The translations under genes were made by a program, and so were the position numbers. The notes beneath the pieces are model-generated. The model searched no databases and was not told where the DNA came from. It was given only the letters and a program-made list of their open reading frames with translations. This document shows, piece after piece, positions 1 to 7,345 of a DNA stretch of 36,805 nt; the first letter of the stretch is position 1, and every line of letters starts with the position of its first letter. Location of the stretch: contig CAZTTG010000062.1 in NCBI GenBank assembly GCA_964615935.1, forward strand, positions 1 through 36,805, written 5' to 3'. Source of the stretch: CAZTTG01 sp964615935. Lineage in GTDB: Bacteria > Planctomycetota > UBA1135 > GCA-002686595.

Positions 1-942
1 GCCTTCAGCGGGGTGCTGCGGACCGCCTACTACGCCTCGGATGACATCCAGCCGGTCAGCGGCGCCGACATGGGGGGCTTCCTGGTGGACCTGGCGCGCC
101 TGCAGGTCGACGGGCAGGTCCACGGCTGGCGCTACAGCCTGGAGTACGAGGCGGCCTCGGGGGTCCCCACCCTCCTGCAGGCCTTCGTCAGCCACCAGGT
201 GAACGAGCACGTCAACGCCACCGTCGGCCAGTTCCGCCTGCCCTTCCTGTGGAGCAGCGTGACCGACATCGACCGCCTGCTCTTCCTCCCTCGCACCACG
301 CCCGGCGCCCTCAGCAACCCCCTGGACGCGGGAGACCAGGGGATCATGGCGGACGGGGCCTTCGATCGCTTTCACTGGTACCTCGGCCTGACCAACAGCG
401 TGGACGGCGTGGGCGACGATCTCGCCCTGACCGCCCGTGTGGACTTCCACGCCCTGGGCGAGGGCGGGCGCATGATCGAGGGCGCCTGGGACGCGCCGGA
501 GGAGACCTACCTGACGATCGGGGTCGGGACCCAGCAGGTCGAGGACAGCGACACCGACGGGGACGCCTTTGGCGCCGACGTGCTGTTCGTCAAGGACCGC
601 TTCAGTGCGCACGCCGAGTTCGTGCACAACCGGGACACCCCTCAGGTCCCTCAGGTGGGGACTCGCGCCGATTCCGACAACCTGGGCGTGACCCTGAGCT
701 ACCTGTTTCACCCCCAGTGGGAGGCCGCCATCCGCTACGAGGCCCTGGGCAACCGCGACCTGGCGGCGCCGCCGATCCCCCCCTCGGGGGACGACATCGA
801 CACCCGCACGGTCTACATCGGCCTCAATCACTACCTCCAGGGCCACGACGCCAAGTTCCAGATCAACTTCGCCGACGGCCAGGCCGATCCGCCCGGGTCG
901 GACACCCAGATCTTCTCGATCGGCTTCACGGTGGGCTTCTGA
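1..942 (+). CDS. Outer-membrane porin, 5'-truncated by window edge
   Basis: The reading frame is open from the first base, so the true start and signal peptide lie outside the window. A GTG at position 13 is only an internal candidate. The visible 313 residues alternate short amphipathic strands with Asp/Gly-rich turns (for example GQFRLPFLWSS, HWYLGLTNSVDG, AAIRYEALGNRD). The chain ends in a terminal Phe (SIGFTVGF), the outer-membrane beta-barrel recognition signature. Pattern and length resemble phosphate-selective porin O/P-type barrels, which form passive or anion-selective channels. Family membership is my inference; the beta-barrel call is firmer. It converges on folE with a 51-nt spacer holding short palindromes. 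Substrate specificity cannot be read from this sequence. Confidence 0.75.
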   Translation, partial: AFSGVLRTAYYASDDIQPVSGADMGGFLVDLARLQVDGQVHGWRYSLEYEAASGVPTLLQAFVSHQVNEHVNATVGQFRLPFLWSSVTDIDRLLFLPRTTPGALSNPLDAGDQGIMADGAFDRFHWYLGLTNSVDGVGDDLALTARVDFHALGEGGRMIEGAWDAPEETYLTIGVGTQQVEDSDTDGDAFGADVLFVKDRFSAHAEFVHNRDTPQVPQVGTRADSDNLGVTLSYLFHPQWEAAIRYEALGNRDLAAPPIPPSGDDIDTRTVYIGLNHYLQGHDAKFQINFADGQADPPGSDTQIFSIGFTVGF

Positions 943-987
943 GGGCCAGCGGCCCGCTGTCGGTCCACGGGGCGAGCTCCCGGGAGC
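943..987. terminator. Possible convergent terminator region
   Basis: The spacer between the porin stop and the folE stop contains a GGGCC-AGC-GGCCC hairpin (943-955) and a 12-bp perfect palindrome GCTCCCGGGAGC (976-987). Neither is followed by a T tract, so intrinsic termination is only a possibility suggested by the convergent arrangement. Confidence 0.25.
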
Positions 988-993
988 AGCGCC

Positions 994-1620
994 TCAGCGC
1001 GGGATGCTGCGCACCAGGCCCAGGAACTCCGCGCGGGTCTTCGAGTTGCTCTGGAAGACCCCCGTCAGGCAGGAGGTCATGGCCGAGGAGTTCTGCTTCT
1101 GCACCCCGCGCATCATCATGCACAGGTGCCGGGCGTCGGCCACCACCCCCACTCCCTTGGGCTCGATGGTCTCCTGGAGCGCCTGGGCGATCTGCTGGGT
1201 CATCCGCTCCTGCACCTGCAGCCGGCGCGAGAACATGTCCACGATGCGCGGGATCTTGGACAGGCCGATGATGCGTCCGTCGGGGATGTAGGCCACGTGC
1301 ACCCGGCCGAAGAAGGGCAGGAGGTGGTGCTCGCACAGGCTGTAGAACTCGACGTCCCGGACCAGCACCATCTCGGAGCAGTCCTCCTTGAAGACGCCGC
1401 GGCCGACCACCTCCTCGAGGGTCTGAGCTCCCCCGCCCACCAGCTCCCGCAGGGCGCGCTGCACGCGCCGGGGAGTCTCGCGCAGGCTCTCCCGCTCGGG
1501 GTCCTCCCCGAGCTCGACGAGCACCTGCCGCATCAGGCCGGCTATCCCGCCGGAGCCCGACCCCGGTAGTCCGCGTAGCTGGTCCGGCTCTCGTACACTC
1601 GAATCCGGCTGAGTCGACAT
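994..1620 (-). CDS. folE: GTP cyclohydrolase I
   Basis: The 208-aa protein converts GTP to 7,8-dihydroneopterin triphosphate, the first step shared by folate and queuosine-precursor (preQ0) synthesis. The catalytic core is intact: zinc ligands C96 and H99 lie in SLCEHHLLPF and C167 in RHLCMMMRGV, followed by QNSSAMTSCLTGVF. The ATG at 1620 lies inside queD in another frame (79-nt overlap). The next in-frame ATG (1533) would leave almost nothing before the conserved LGEDPERESLRETP segment, so the overlapping start is preferred. Lying downstream of queD on the same strand suggests a preQ0 role, though general folate synthesis is equally possible. Type I assignment is secure. Confidence 0.95.
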   Translation of the reverse strand: MSTQPDSSVREPDQLRGLPGSGSGGIAGLMRQVLVELGEDPERESLRETPRRVQRALRELVGGGAQTLEEVVGRGVFKEDCSEMVLVRDVEFYSLCEHHLLPFFGRVHVAYIPDGRIIGLSKIPRIVDMFSRRLQVQERMTQQIAQALQETIEPKGVGVVADARHLCMMMRGVQKQNSSAMTSCLTGVFQSNSKTRAEFLGLVRSIPR

Positions 1621-1976
1621 CCTTCGAATGGCTCCAGACAGGGCTCCAGGCGCTCCCAGAACCGAACGGCGAGGTTCTCGGCGGTGGGCACCAGGCCCCG
1701 CAGGAAGGACACGTCCCGGTTCAGGTGGCAGTGCTCCACGGGCCCGATCAACTGCTCCTGGACGAGCTCTCCGAGCCGCGTGAGGTCCATCACCATGCCG
1801 GTCGCGGTGGACACCGGGCCGAGGACGCTGACGGCCAGCTCGTAGTTGTGCCCGTGCAGTCGGCTGCACGCCCCGAAGACCCGCTCGTTCTCCTCCGGGG
1901 AGAGGGCCGGATCGCACAGCTGGTGGCTGGCGCTGAAGGCCTGGCGGCAAGTGATCTCGACCTGGGGTGTGGACAT
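1542..1976 (-). CDS. queD: 6-carboxy-tetrahydropterin synthase (QueD/PTPS family)
   Basis: The 144-aa protein belongs to the 6-pyruvoyl-tetrahydropterin synthase family. QueD members turn dihydroneopterin triphosphate, the FolE product, into 6-carboxy-tetrahydropterin for queuosine. Zinc ligands H18 (FSASHQL), H41 and H43 (LHGHNYEL) are present. So are the catalytic Cys C37 four residues before HGH, the EHCHLN segment (81-86), E100 in PTAEN and E129 in VYES. The gene is first in a queD-folE pair, and the two coding regions overlap by 79 nt in different frames. The following enzymes QueE and QueC are not in the window, so a pterin rather than queuosine role cannot be excluded. No strong ribosome-binding site is visible. 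Confidence 0.9.
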   Translation of the reverse strand: MSTPQVEITCRQAFSASHQLCDPALSPEENERVFGACSRLHGHNYELAVSVLGPVSTATGMVMDLTRLGELVQEQLIGPVEHCHLNRDVSFLRGLVPTAENLAVRFWERLEPCLEPFEGCRLSRIRVYESRTSYADYRGRAPAG

Positions 1977-1984
1977 GGCCTGGG

Positions 1985-2040
1985 GGGGCTTTCCCGGGAG
2001 CGGGCGGGAGAATCTACCCTTTCCGGCAGATTCTGGCCAT
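1985..2040 (-). promoter_or_regulatory. Possible queD promoter and operator region
   Basis: Upstream of queD, in an AT-richer patch, a perfect inverted repeat AGAATCT-(12 nt)-AGATTCT occupies 2009-2034. Read on the minus strand, TGGCCA and TAGATT lie 17 nt apart and resemble -35 and -10 boxes (4/6 each). The repeat overlaps this candidate promoter, as an operator would. The match is weak and no regulator can be named. Confidence 0.25.
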
Positions 2041-2200
2041 CGAGCGGGCCGGGAAGACGCTGGCAGGCGAAGAACCGCCCTCCTGGGCCTTTCCAGGGAG
2101 GTTTCCGCGGATCTTACGCCCGGATCGCGGGAAACCCCTTTCGCCCGGGCCCCGATTCCGGCTGAGAGGGGTGCGAGGCACCCATGCGCGGAGAATAGCG

Positions 2201-2560
2201 ATGAGCAATAGCCTGACCCCCACCAGGTCCGTTTCGCAGATCATCCCCCTCCTTCGGTCGATCTCACGCGAGCTCCGAGAGAGGACGGAGGCCATCGAGG
2301 CCCTCGAGGAACGTCTGGAGGCCTTCTCCAGCACTCGGAGGATCCACGAGGCGGACATCGCCAACATCCAAGCCGAGCTGATGACCCAGAGGCGCGAGCT
2401 GCGCTACGCCGAGCAGGAGCTCGAGCGCCTGGGTTGCAGCCTGGACGAGAAGGACGGCAAGCGGATCGTCTTCCAGGGCCAGGAGGGCGGGTTCTCCTTC
2501 TCCTGGAACCTGGACGACACCCAGTTCTACCGTCGAATGCCCACGCCCAGTCCTGCCTGA
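2201..2560 (+). CDS. DUF2203 family protein
   Basis: This 119-aa protein of unknown function matches the DUF2203 pattern. An N-terminal segment (about 7-25, SVSQIIPLLRSISREL) is followed by a long charged coiled-coil helix (about 20-85). A C-terminal module GKRIVFQGQEGGFSFSWNLDD (in two parts) corresponds to the family's segment describing a Trp-containing strand before an Asp-rich end. The ATG at 2201 was chosen because upstream codons are Pro/Gly/Arg-rich and noncoding in character. It is monocistronic, ends before a strong terminator hairpin and is convergent with the repeat-protein gene. No enzymatic motif is visible, and the biological role of the family is not established. Confidence 0.7.
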   Translation: MSNSLTPTRSVSQIIPLLRSISRELRERTEAIEALEERLEAFSSTRRIHEADIANIQAELMTQRRELRYAEQELERLGCSLDEKDGKRIVFQGQEGGFSFSWNLDDTQFYRRMPTPSPA

Positions 2561-2592
2561 ACCCCGGTCCGGGGCCTCGCCAAGAACGAGAA

Positions 2593-2625
2593 GGGCCGCC
2601 ATCCGAGAGGAAGGCGGCCCTTTCC
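2593..2625. terminator. Bidirectional intrinsic terminator
   Basis: An 8-bp perfect GC stem, GGGCCGCC (2593-2600) and GGCGGCCC (2613-2620), encloses a 12-nt loop and is followed by TTTCC on the plus strand. It sits between the convergent DUF2203 and repeat-protein genes. On the minus strand it is followed by TTCTCG, so it may serve both. Confidence 0.7.
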
Positions 2626-2664
2626 ATTCGAGTCGATCGCGGGTTCCGGGCGCGGTCCCGCGGT

Positions 2665-3687
2665 TCATCTCCCCGAGCGGTCCGGGGCCTGGCCGGTCTC
2701 CGTGCTCCGAGGGCGAGCCTGAGCGTTCCCGGCCGGCTTCGCGTCCCCCGAGCCCTGGCCGGCCGCGCGGCGCCGGGCGCCGGAAGGCCCGTTCGCGGGC
2801 TTGTCCGTGCCGCCTCCGGCCTTCTCGCTCCGCTTCCGGAGGGCCTCCTTGTGGATCTCGCCGGCCCGCTTGGCGGCGTCCGCCTTCCTCAGGCGCCGGC
2901 TGGGCCCCGCTCCGGTCGTCCCGGCGGGCTCCCCGGTCTCGGTCGCCTCGGCCGCCTTGCGCGCGTTCCTCGTGCGCTCGGCGGTGGCCTTGGCATCGGC
3001 CGCCGCCCGGGCGTTCCGCGCCCGCTTGGCGGTGGCCTCGGCCTCGGCGGCCTTCCGGGCGTTCTGGATCCGCTCGGCCGTGGCCTTGGCCTCGGCCGCA
3101 TCCTGAGCGTTCTGCGCCCTCTTCGACATGTCCTCGGCCGGGTTGGCCTCGACGTCCTTCGGATCCGCGGTGTCCCCGGCCTGCGCGGCCTTGCGGGCAT
3201 TCTGGACCCGCTTGGCGAGGGCTTCGGCCTCCGCCTGCCTGGCCTCCTCGGCCGCTCGGGCGTTCTGGACCCGCTTCGCCGTGGCCTCGGCCTGCTTGGC
3301 CTCGTCGGCCGCGCGGGCGTTCTGAACCCGCTTCGCGGTTGCCTCGTCCTGCTTGGCCTCGTCGGCCGCGCGGGCGTTGTGGACCCGCTTCGCCGTGTCC
3401 TCGGCCTGCTTGGCCTCGTCGGCCGCGCGGGCGTTCTGGACCCGCTTCGCGGTGGCCTCGGCCTCCGCGGCCTTCCGCGCGTTCTGGACGCGCTCCGCCT
3501 GGGCCTTGGCCTCAGCGGCCTTCTGGACGTCGTCCGCGGCCTCCTTCTTCTTCGCGCTCTCCTGCTCGGTCTTCGCCTGGGGGGCGGGATCCTGGCTCGG
3601 GGGCGGAGCGTTGTCCGGCCTCTGAGCGAGGGTGGGCGTCGCGAGGAGCAGGCTCGCGGTCAGTCCGGCAAGCATTGCCTTCTTCAT
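2665..3687 (-). CDS. Secreted Ala/Lys/Glu-rich tandem-repeat protein (KRVQNAR repeats)
   Basis: The function is not recognised. The 340-aa protein begins with a clear Sec signal peptide (MKKAMLAGLTASLLLATPTLA, likely cut near residue 21). It then holds ten copies of a helical unit built on (A/S)(K/E)R(V/A/I/T)(Q/H/R)NA(R/Q), spaced 16, 19 or 21 residues apart, between about residues 60 and 235. A basic Gly/Pro/Ala-rich tail follows. No cysteine, membrane segment or enzyme motif is seen. The composition resembles TolA-like or LEA-like extended helices, suggesting a periplasmic rod or binding protein; this is inference. The start is supported by GGAGGTGA four bases upstream. A candidate sigma-54 promoter lies about 50-65 nt upstream. 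Confidence 0.75.
   Translation of the reverse strand: MKKAMLAGLTASLLLATPTLAQRPDNAPPPSQDPAPQAKTEQESAKKKEAADDVQKAAEAKAQAERVQNARKAAEAEATAKRVQNARAADEAKQAEDTAKRVHNARAADEAKQDEATAKRVQNARAADEAKQAEATAKRVQNARAAEEARQAEAEALAKRVQNARKAAQAGDTADPKDVEANPAEDMSKRAQNAQDAAEAKATAERIQNARKAAEAEATAKRARNARAAADAKATAERTRNARKAAEATETGEPAGTTGAGPSRRLRKADAAKRAGEIHKEALRKRSEKAGGGTDKPANGPSGARRRAAGQGSGDAKPAGNAQARPRSTETGQAPDRSGR
3234..3465 (-). repeat. 57-bp tandem coding repeats
   Basis: Near-identical 57-bp units recur in phase: the marker CCTGCTTGGC starts at 3291, 3348 and 3405 on the plus strand. They encode 19-residue KRVQNARAADEAKQAEAT-type units. Near-identity at the DNA level shows recent unit duplication or gene conversion inside the coding sequence. 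Confidence 0.85.
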
Positions 3688-3735
3688 CTTCTCACCTCCG
3701 GCCCGGTTAGATGGGATTACCAGGGCCCTTCTGCC

Positions 3736-3751
3736 AGCTAGGATTGTGCCA
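3736..3751 (-). promoter_or_regulatory. Candidate sigma-54 (-24/-12) promoter for the repeat-protein gene
   Basis: On the minus strand the sequence TGGCACAATCCTAGCT matches the RpoN consensus. TGGCAC is a full -24 element, exactly 10 nt separate the GG and GC doublets, and the -12 element is TAGCT against TTGCW. Predicted initiation near 3725 leaves a leader of about 38 nt that includes the strong ribosome-binding site at 3692-3699. A match of this quality can occur by chance, so the assignment is moderate. Confidence 0.45.
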
Positions 3752-3965
3752 CCTGAGGCGGAAACCCACCACAGAACTCAATCTCTTTGCTCCCCGGTAC
3801 TTAGAGTTTGTAAGCGCCGTGTCGGGAGCGCGCTGGAAGGGGCTGCCGGGCCTGTCCGTCCACTATCGGAGACAGCTCCCCCTCGACTGGACCCGCCCGA
3901 AGACGCGCCGCTCGCCGCTGGCCGGCGGGCCTCCCCCACTCCCTAGAATGGGCCCGGACCCCCCG

Positions 3966-5306
3966 ATGAGCTCCTACACCCCAGCCCCTCGACCGCGCCC
4001 CACCCCTCGCCGACGCGATCCGGTCCTCTTCCTCGTGGGAGCGGTCACGGGGATCCTGCTCAGCCTCCTGTTCGCCCTGAGCTGGCCCAGCTCCGAGGAT
4101 CCCGACCTGCTCCGCTACCGCCAGGTGCGCGACTGGGTGGAGTCCAGCTACGTCGAGGAGGTCTCGGCGGACGCCTTGGTCGACGACGCCCTGCGCGGGC
4201 TGGTGGGCGGTCTGGACGAGTACTCGCGCTACTTTGACCGCGATCAGATCGAGTCCCTCGAGCGGGAGACCCACGGCCGCTACGTGGGGATCGGCGCCGT
4301 GTTCCGGCAGCCCACCTCGCGGGGCCAGGTGCTGTTCACCCTGCCGGACTCACCCGCCGAGCGGGCCGGCCTGCGCGTCGGCGACCGCATCCTCGAGATC
4401 GACGGGGAGCCGATCGAGGATCTGGAGCCGGGCGGCTTGAGGGAGCGGCTGACCCGCGAGGAGAACTCCATCGTGGAGCTCCTGGTGGCGGGGCTGGACG
4501 ACCGGCGTCGATCGACCGAGGTCCGGCTCGACTACCTCGTGGACCCCTCCATCCGGCACGTGCGCATGCTCGATCGGGAGCTGGGGCTCGGCTATGCCGC
4601 CATCCACTCCTTCAGCGACGAGACTCCTCAGGAGTTCGACGAGGCGGTGCGCGCCCTCCAGGAGGAGGGTCTGCGCGCCCTCGTCGTGGACGTGCGCGGC
4701 AACCACGGAGGGGTGCTCCTGTCCTCGATCGCCCTGGCCAACCGCTTCGTCTCGAAGGGGCTGATCGCGTCCACCGAGGGGCGGGGCGAGCCGGTGGTCT
4801 ACGAGGCCCGCTCCAGCGCCGCCTCGCTGGAGGGCCTGGCGCTGGTGGTCCTCGTCGACGGTCAGGCCGCGAGCGCCAGCGAGGTCTTCGCCGGCGCCCT
4901 GCAGGACCACCGGGCGGCGGTCCTGCTCGGCAGCCCGACCTGGGGCAAGGGTATGGTCCAGCGGATGCGGACATTCGGCGAACGGGACGCGGTGGTGAAG
5001 CTCTCGACCTCCTACTACTACACGCCCTCCCACCGCAACCTGGAGCGCACGGTGGACAAGGCCTGGGAGCACGGGATCGAGCCCGACGTCTGGGTGCCGC
5101 TGAGCCAGCCCGAGACCGAGCGCATCCACGATCACCTGGCCGGCTACTCGCCGCCCGAGGGGGCCCTGGCCGAGCTGCGCGCCTGGGAGGACGCGCAGGG
5201 TCTGGAGCTGATCGCCCGCCATCCGCCGGACCGCCAGCTCGACGAGGCCCTGGAGCTCCTGCGCGGGCGCCCGCCGGGCCCCGGCCTGGCGCGGGGGGAC
5301 GGGTGA
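3966..5306 (+). CDS. ctpA: Membrane-anchored C-terminal processing protease (S41 family)
   Basis: The 446-aa serine protease trims or degrades periplasmic proteins from the C terminus. Order: short proline/arginine-rich cytoplasmic tail, uncleaved transmembrane anchor (about 20-43), N-terminal helical segment, PDZ domain (about 100-180, GRYVGIGAVF to GDRILEIDGE) and the S41 catalytic domain. The Ser/Lys dyad is visible: S303 in GQAASASEVF and K328 in TWGKGMVQ, with the 25-residue spacing typical of Tsp/CtpA. The start could instead be the ATG at 3948; neither has a clear ribosome-binding site. The frame extends upstream to 3711, but that part looks noncoding. The stop overlaps the tsaD start by 4 nt (GTGA), suggesting translational coupling. 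Confidence 0.9.
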   Translation: MSSYTPAPRPRPTPRRRDPVLFLVGAVTGILLSLLFALSWPSSEDPDLLRYRQVRDWVESSYVEEVSADALVDDALRGLVGGLDEYSRYFDRDQIESLERETHGRYVGIGAVFRQPTSRGQVLFTLPDSPAERAGLRVGDRILEIDGEPIEDLEPGGLRERLTREENSIVELLVAGLDDRRRSTEVRLDYLVDPSIRHVRMLDRELGLGYAAIHSFSDETPQEFDEAVRALQEEGLRALVVDVRGNHGGVLLSSIALANRFVSKGLIASTEGRGEPVVYEARSSAASLEGLALVVLVDGQAASASEVFAGALQDHRAAVLLGSPTWGKGMVQRMRTFGERDAVVKLSTSYYYTPSHRNLERTVDKAWEHGIEPDVWVPLSQPETERIHDHLAGYSPPEGALAELRAWEDAQGLELIARHPPDRQLDEALELLRGRPPGPGLARGDG

Positions 5307-6337
5307 GCGGCCTGATCCTCGGCATCGAGTCCTCCTGTGACGAGACCGCCGCCGCCGTGGTGGCGGGCGGTCTGGAGGTGCGCTCGTCCGTGGTCGTGAG
5401 CCAGGTCGCGGAGCACGCGCCCTACGGGGGGGTCGTCCCGGAGATCGCCGGCCGCTCACACCTGAGGGCGATCCTGCCGGTGATCGACCGCGCCCTGGCC
5501 GAGGCCGGCTGCGGGCTGGGGGATCTGGAGGCGGTGGCGGTCACGAGCCGGCCCGGCCTCATCGGCTCCCTGCTCGTGGGCCTCTCCACCGCCAAGGCGC
5601 TGGCCTGGAGCGCTGGCCTTCCCCTCGTGTGCGCCGATCACATCGAGGCCCACGTTCACGCCGCCACCATGGAGCTGGAGGCGCCGGAGTACCCCTGCCT
5701 GGCGCTGGTCGTCTCGGGGGGGCACACCGCCCTCTATCGGGCGCTCTCGCCGGTCGAGCTCGAGCTCATCGCCGCCACCCTGGACGACGCGGCCGGCGAG
5801 GCCTTCGACAAGGTCGCCTACCTGCTGGGCCTCGCCTATCCCGGGGGACCCTCGATCGCGCGGCTCGCGGCCGACGGGAACCCTGGCGCGGTGGCCTTCC
5901 CGCGCTACCGCCCCAAGGACGGTCGGCCGGGCTTCTCCTTCAGCGGGCTGAAGACCGCCGTGCTCTATCACCTGCGGGGGCAGAACGCCCTGGCGCCGAC
6001 CCCGCCTCCCGAGGAGATCGAGGGCCGCGCCGACGTGGCCGCCTCCTTCCAGGAGGCCTGCGTGGACACCCTCGTGGGCCAGACCCTGCGGGCGGCGAGG
6101 AGCGAGGGCCTGGACTCGGTGCTGGTCTCCGGCGGCGTGGCCTGCAACCGACGCCTGCGGGAGAGGATGCGGGAGGCGGCCCGCGAGGCCGGCATGGCCT
6201 GTCACTTCCCCTCGCCCGCGTACTGCACGGACAACGCGGCCATGATCGCCGGGCTGGGCTGGCATCTGCTGAGGGCCGGGCGGGTGGCGTCCCTGGACGC
6301 GGACGCCAGCCCGCGCTCGCTGCCCCGGGGGGCGTAG
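5303..6337 (+). CDS. tsaD: tRNA N6-threonylcarbamoyladenosine transferase TsaD
   Basis: The 344-aa cytoplasmic enzyme transfers the threonylcarbamoyl group to A37 of ANN-decoding tRNAs (t6A), normally with TsaB and TsaE. The N-terminal LGIESSCDETAAAVV signature and the metal ligands H113 and H117 (DHIEAHVHA) and D310 (YCTDNAAMIAG) are present. So are VSGGHTALY and GGVACNRRLRERM, and length is normal for the family. Translation begins at a GTG overlapping the ctpA stop. The ctpA-tsaD pairing is probably genomic packing rather than a shared pathway. TsaB, TsaC and TsaE are not in the window. Confidence 0.96.
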   Translation: MSGLILGIESSCDETAAAVVAGGLEVRSSVVVSQVAEHAPYGGVVPEIAGRSHLRAILPVIDRALAEAGCGLGDLEAVAVTSRPGLIGSLLVGLSTAKALAWSAGLPLVCADHIEAHVHAATMELEAPEYPCLALVVSGGHTALYRALSPVELELIAATLDDAAGEAFDKVAYLLGLAYPGGPSIARLAADGNPGAVAFPRYRPKDGRPGFSFSGLKTAVLYHLRGQNALAPTPPPEEIEGRADVAASFQEACVDTLVGQTLRAARSEGLDSVLVSGGVACNRRLRERMREAAREAGMACHFPSPAYCTDNAAMIAGLGWHLLRAGRVASLDADASPRSLPRGA

Positions 6338-6580
6338 GAGGGGCCGCCTCGGCGGCCGGGTCCCCGTCGGGGCCCAGTACTCGGCGGGGTGCTCGACCCA
6401 CCCGCCACCCCCCGCCCGCCCAGGGGATTGCCGCGGCGCGACCCGGTTGCGATCCTCGCCCGAGAAACCCGCCCGGCGGCCCGGAATCTCGCTCCGAGGG
6501 CCAGCGCTCCCCGCTTCGGACTGGCCAGCGGAGCGGGGATCGGATCCAATCCCCGGAACCCGCCCCGGGCGGGACGCATC
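6338..6580. other. tsaD-larB intergenic region with GC inverted repeats
   Basis: No gene is seen in these 243 nt. Just after the tsaD stop is a GGCCGC-CTCG-GCGGCC hairpin without a T tract. Further on, TCCCCGCT (6508-6515) and AGCGGGGA (6532-6539) form a perfect 8-bp inverted repeat around a CTGGCCAG palindrome. It lies 42-73 nt before the larB start and could be an operator or leader structure. No promoter is convincing. Confidence 0.35.
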
Positions 6581-7345
6581 ATGGATCGCGATCGCCTGAC
6601 CGAGCTCCTCGAGAGCGTGCGCCATGGCGAGCTGAGCGTCGACACGGCGGTCAGCCGCCTGAGCGCCCTCCCCGAGCTGGACCTGGGGCACACCCGGCTG
6701 GACACCCACCGGGAGCTCCGCTGCGGCCACCCCGAGGTCGTCTACGGGGCTGGCAAGTCCCCGGCTGAGCTGGTCGAGATCGCCCGGGCCGTGCTGACCC
6801 ACCACGGACGCCTGCTGGTGACCCGTACCAGCCCCGAGGGCGCCCGGGCCCTGTGCGCCGCGATCCCCGAGGCGCTGCACGACGAGCCGTCGGGCTGCGT
6901 CACCGCGGGAGCGGGCGGTGCCCAGGCGGGGGACGGGCTGGTCCTGGTGATCAGCGCCGGGACCTCCGACGGCCCGGTGGCGCGGGAGGCGGCGATCACC
7001 GCCGGCATGATGGGCGTCCGCGTCCGGGAGATCCTCGACGTGGGCGTGGCCGGGATCCACCGGATCCTCTCCCGCGCCGAGGAGCTGCGGGAAGCTCGCG
7101 TGCTGGTGGTGGCGGCGGGCATGGAGGGGGCGCTCCCCAGCGTGGTGGGAGGGCTGGTCGATCGGCCGGTGATCGCGGTGCCCACCTCGGTGGGCTACGG
7201 CGCCTCCTTCCAGGGGCTGGCCGCCCTCCTGGGCATGCTGAACTCCTGCGCCGCGGGCGTGACCGTGGTCAACATCGACAACGGCTTCGGCGCCGGCTAC
7301 GCCGCGGCCCAGATCTGCCGGCTCCGGGAGGGGGCCCGAGCATGA
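6581..7345 (+). CDS. larB: Nickel-pincer cofactor synthase LarB (PurE-like carboxylase)
   Basis: The 254-aa protein carboxylates and hydrolyses nicotinic acid adenine dinucleotide, the first step to the nickel-pincer nucleotide of lactate racemase and related enzymes. The N-terminal half has the LarB signature CGHPEVVYGAGKSPAE (about 48-63). The C-terminal half is PurE-like: VISAGTSDGPVAREA, ILDVGVAGIHR, AAGMEGALPSVVGGLV, VPTSVGYGASF and MLNSCAAGVTVVNIDNG are all intact. The ATG at 6581 matches normal family length. LarC and LarE are absent from the window, so cofactor completion would need genes elsewhere. The larB stop overlaps the carA start by 4 nt (ATGA). Confidence 0.93.
   Translation: MDRDRLTELLESVRHGELSVDTAVSRLSALPELDLGHTRLDTHRELRCGHPEVVYGAGKSPAELVEIARAVLTHHGRLLVTRTSPEGARALCAAIPEALHDEPSGCVTAGAGGAQAGDGLVLVISAGTSDGPVAREAAITAGMMGVRVREILDVGVAGIHRILSRAEELREARVLVVAAGMEGALPSVVGGLVDRPVIAVPTSVGYGASFQGLAALLGMLNSCAAGVTVVNIDNGFGAGYAAAQICRLREGARA

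Noticed and set aside
249..1271. 340-codon plus-strand frame across the porin end and folE
   Set aside because: It is out of phase with the porin and antisense to folE, and consists of Arg/Pro/Gly-rich sequence without motifs.
2158..2195. CTGAGAGGGGTGCGAGGCACCC resembles the start of a TPP riboswitch (thi box)
   Set aside because: The required downstream elements (CCTGA...GGATAATGCCAGCG-type segment and P4/P5 helices) are absent, and the following gene is a DUF2203 protein, not a thiamine gene.
3234..3465. Regular 57-bp direct repeats as a possible CRISPR array
   Set aside because: Units are contiguous, in frame and encode the KRVQNAR repeats; there are no unique spacers and no cas genes.
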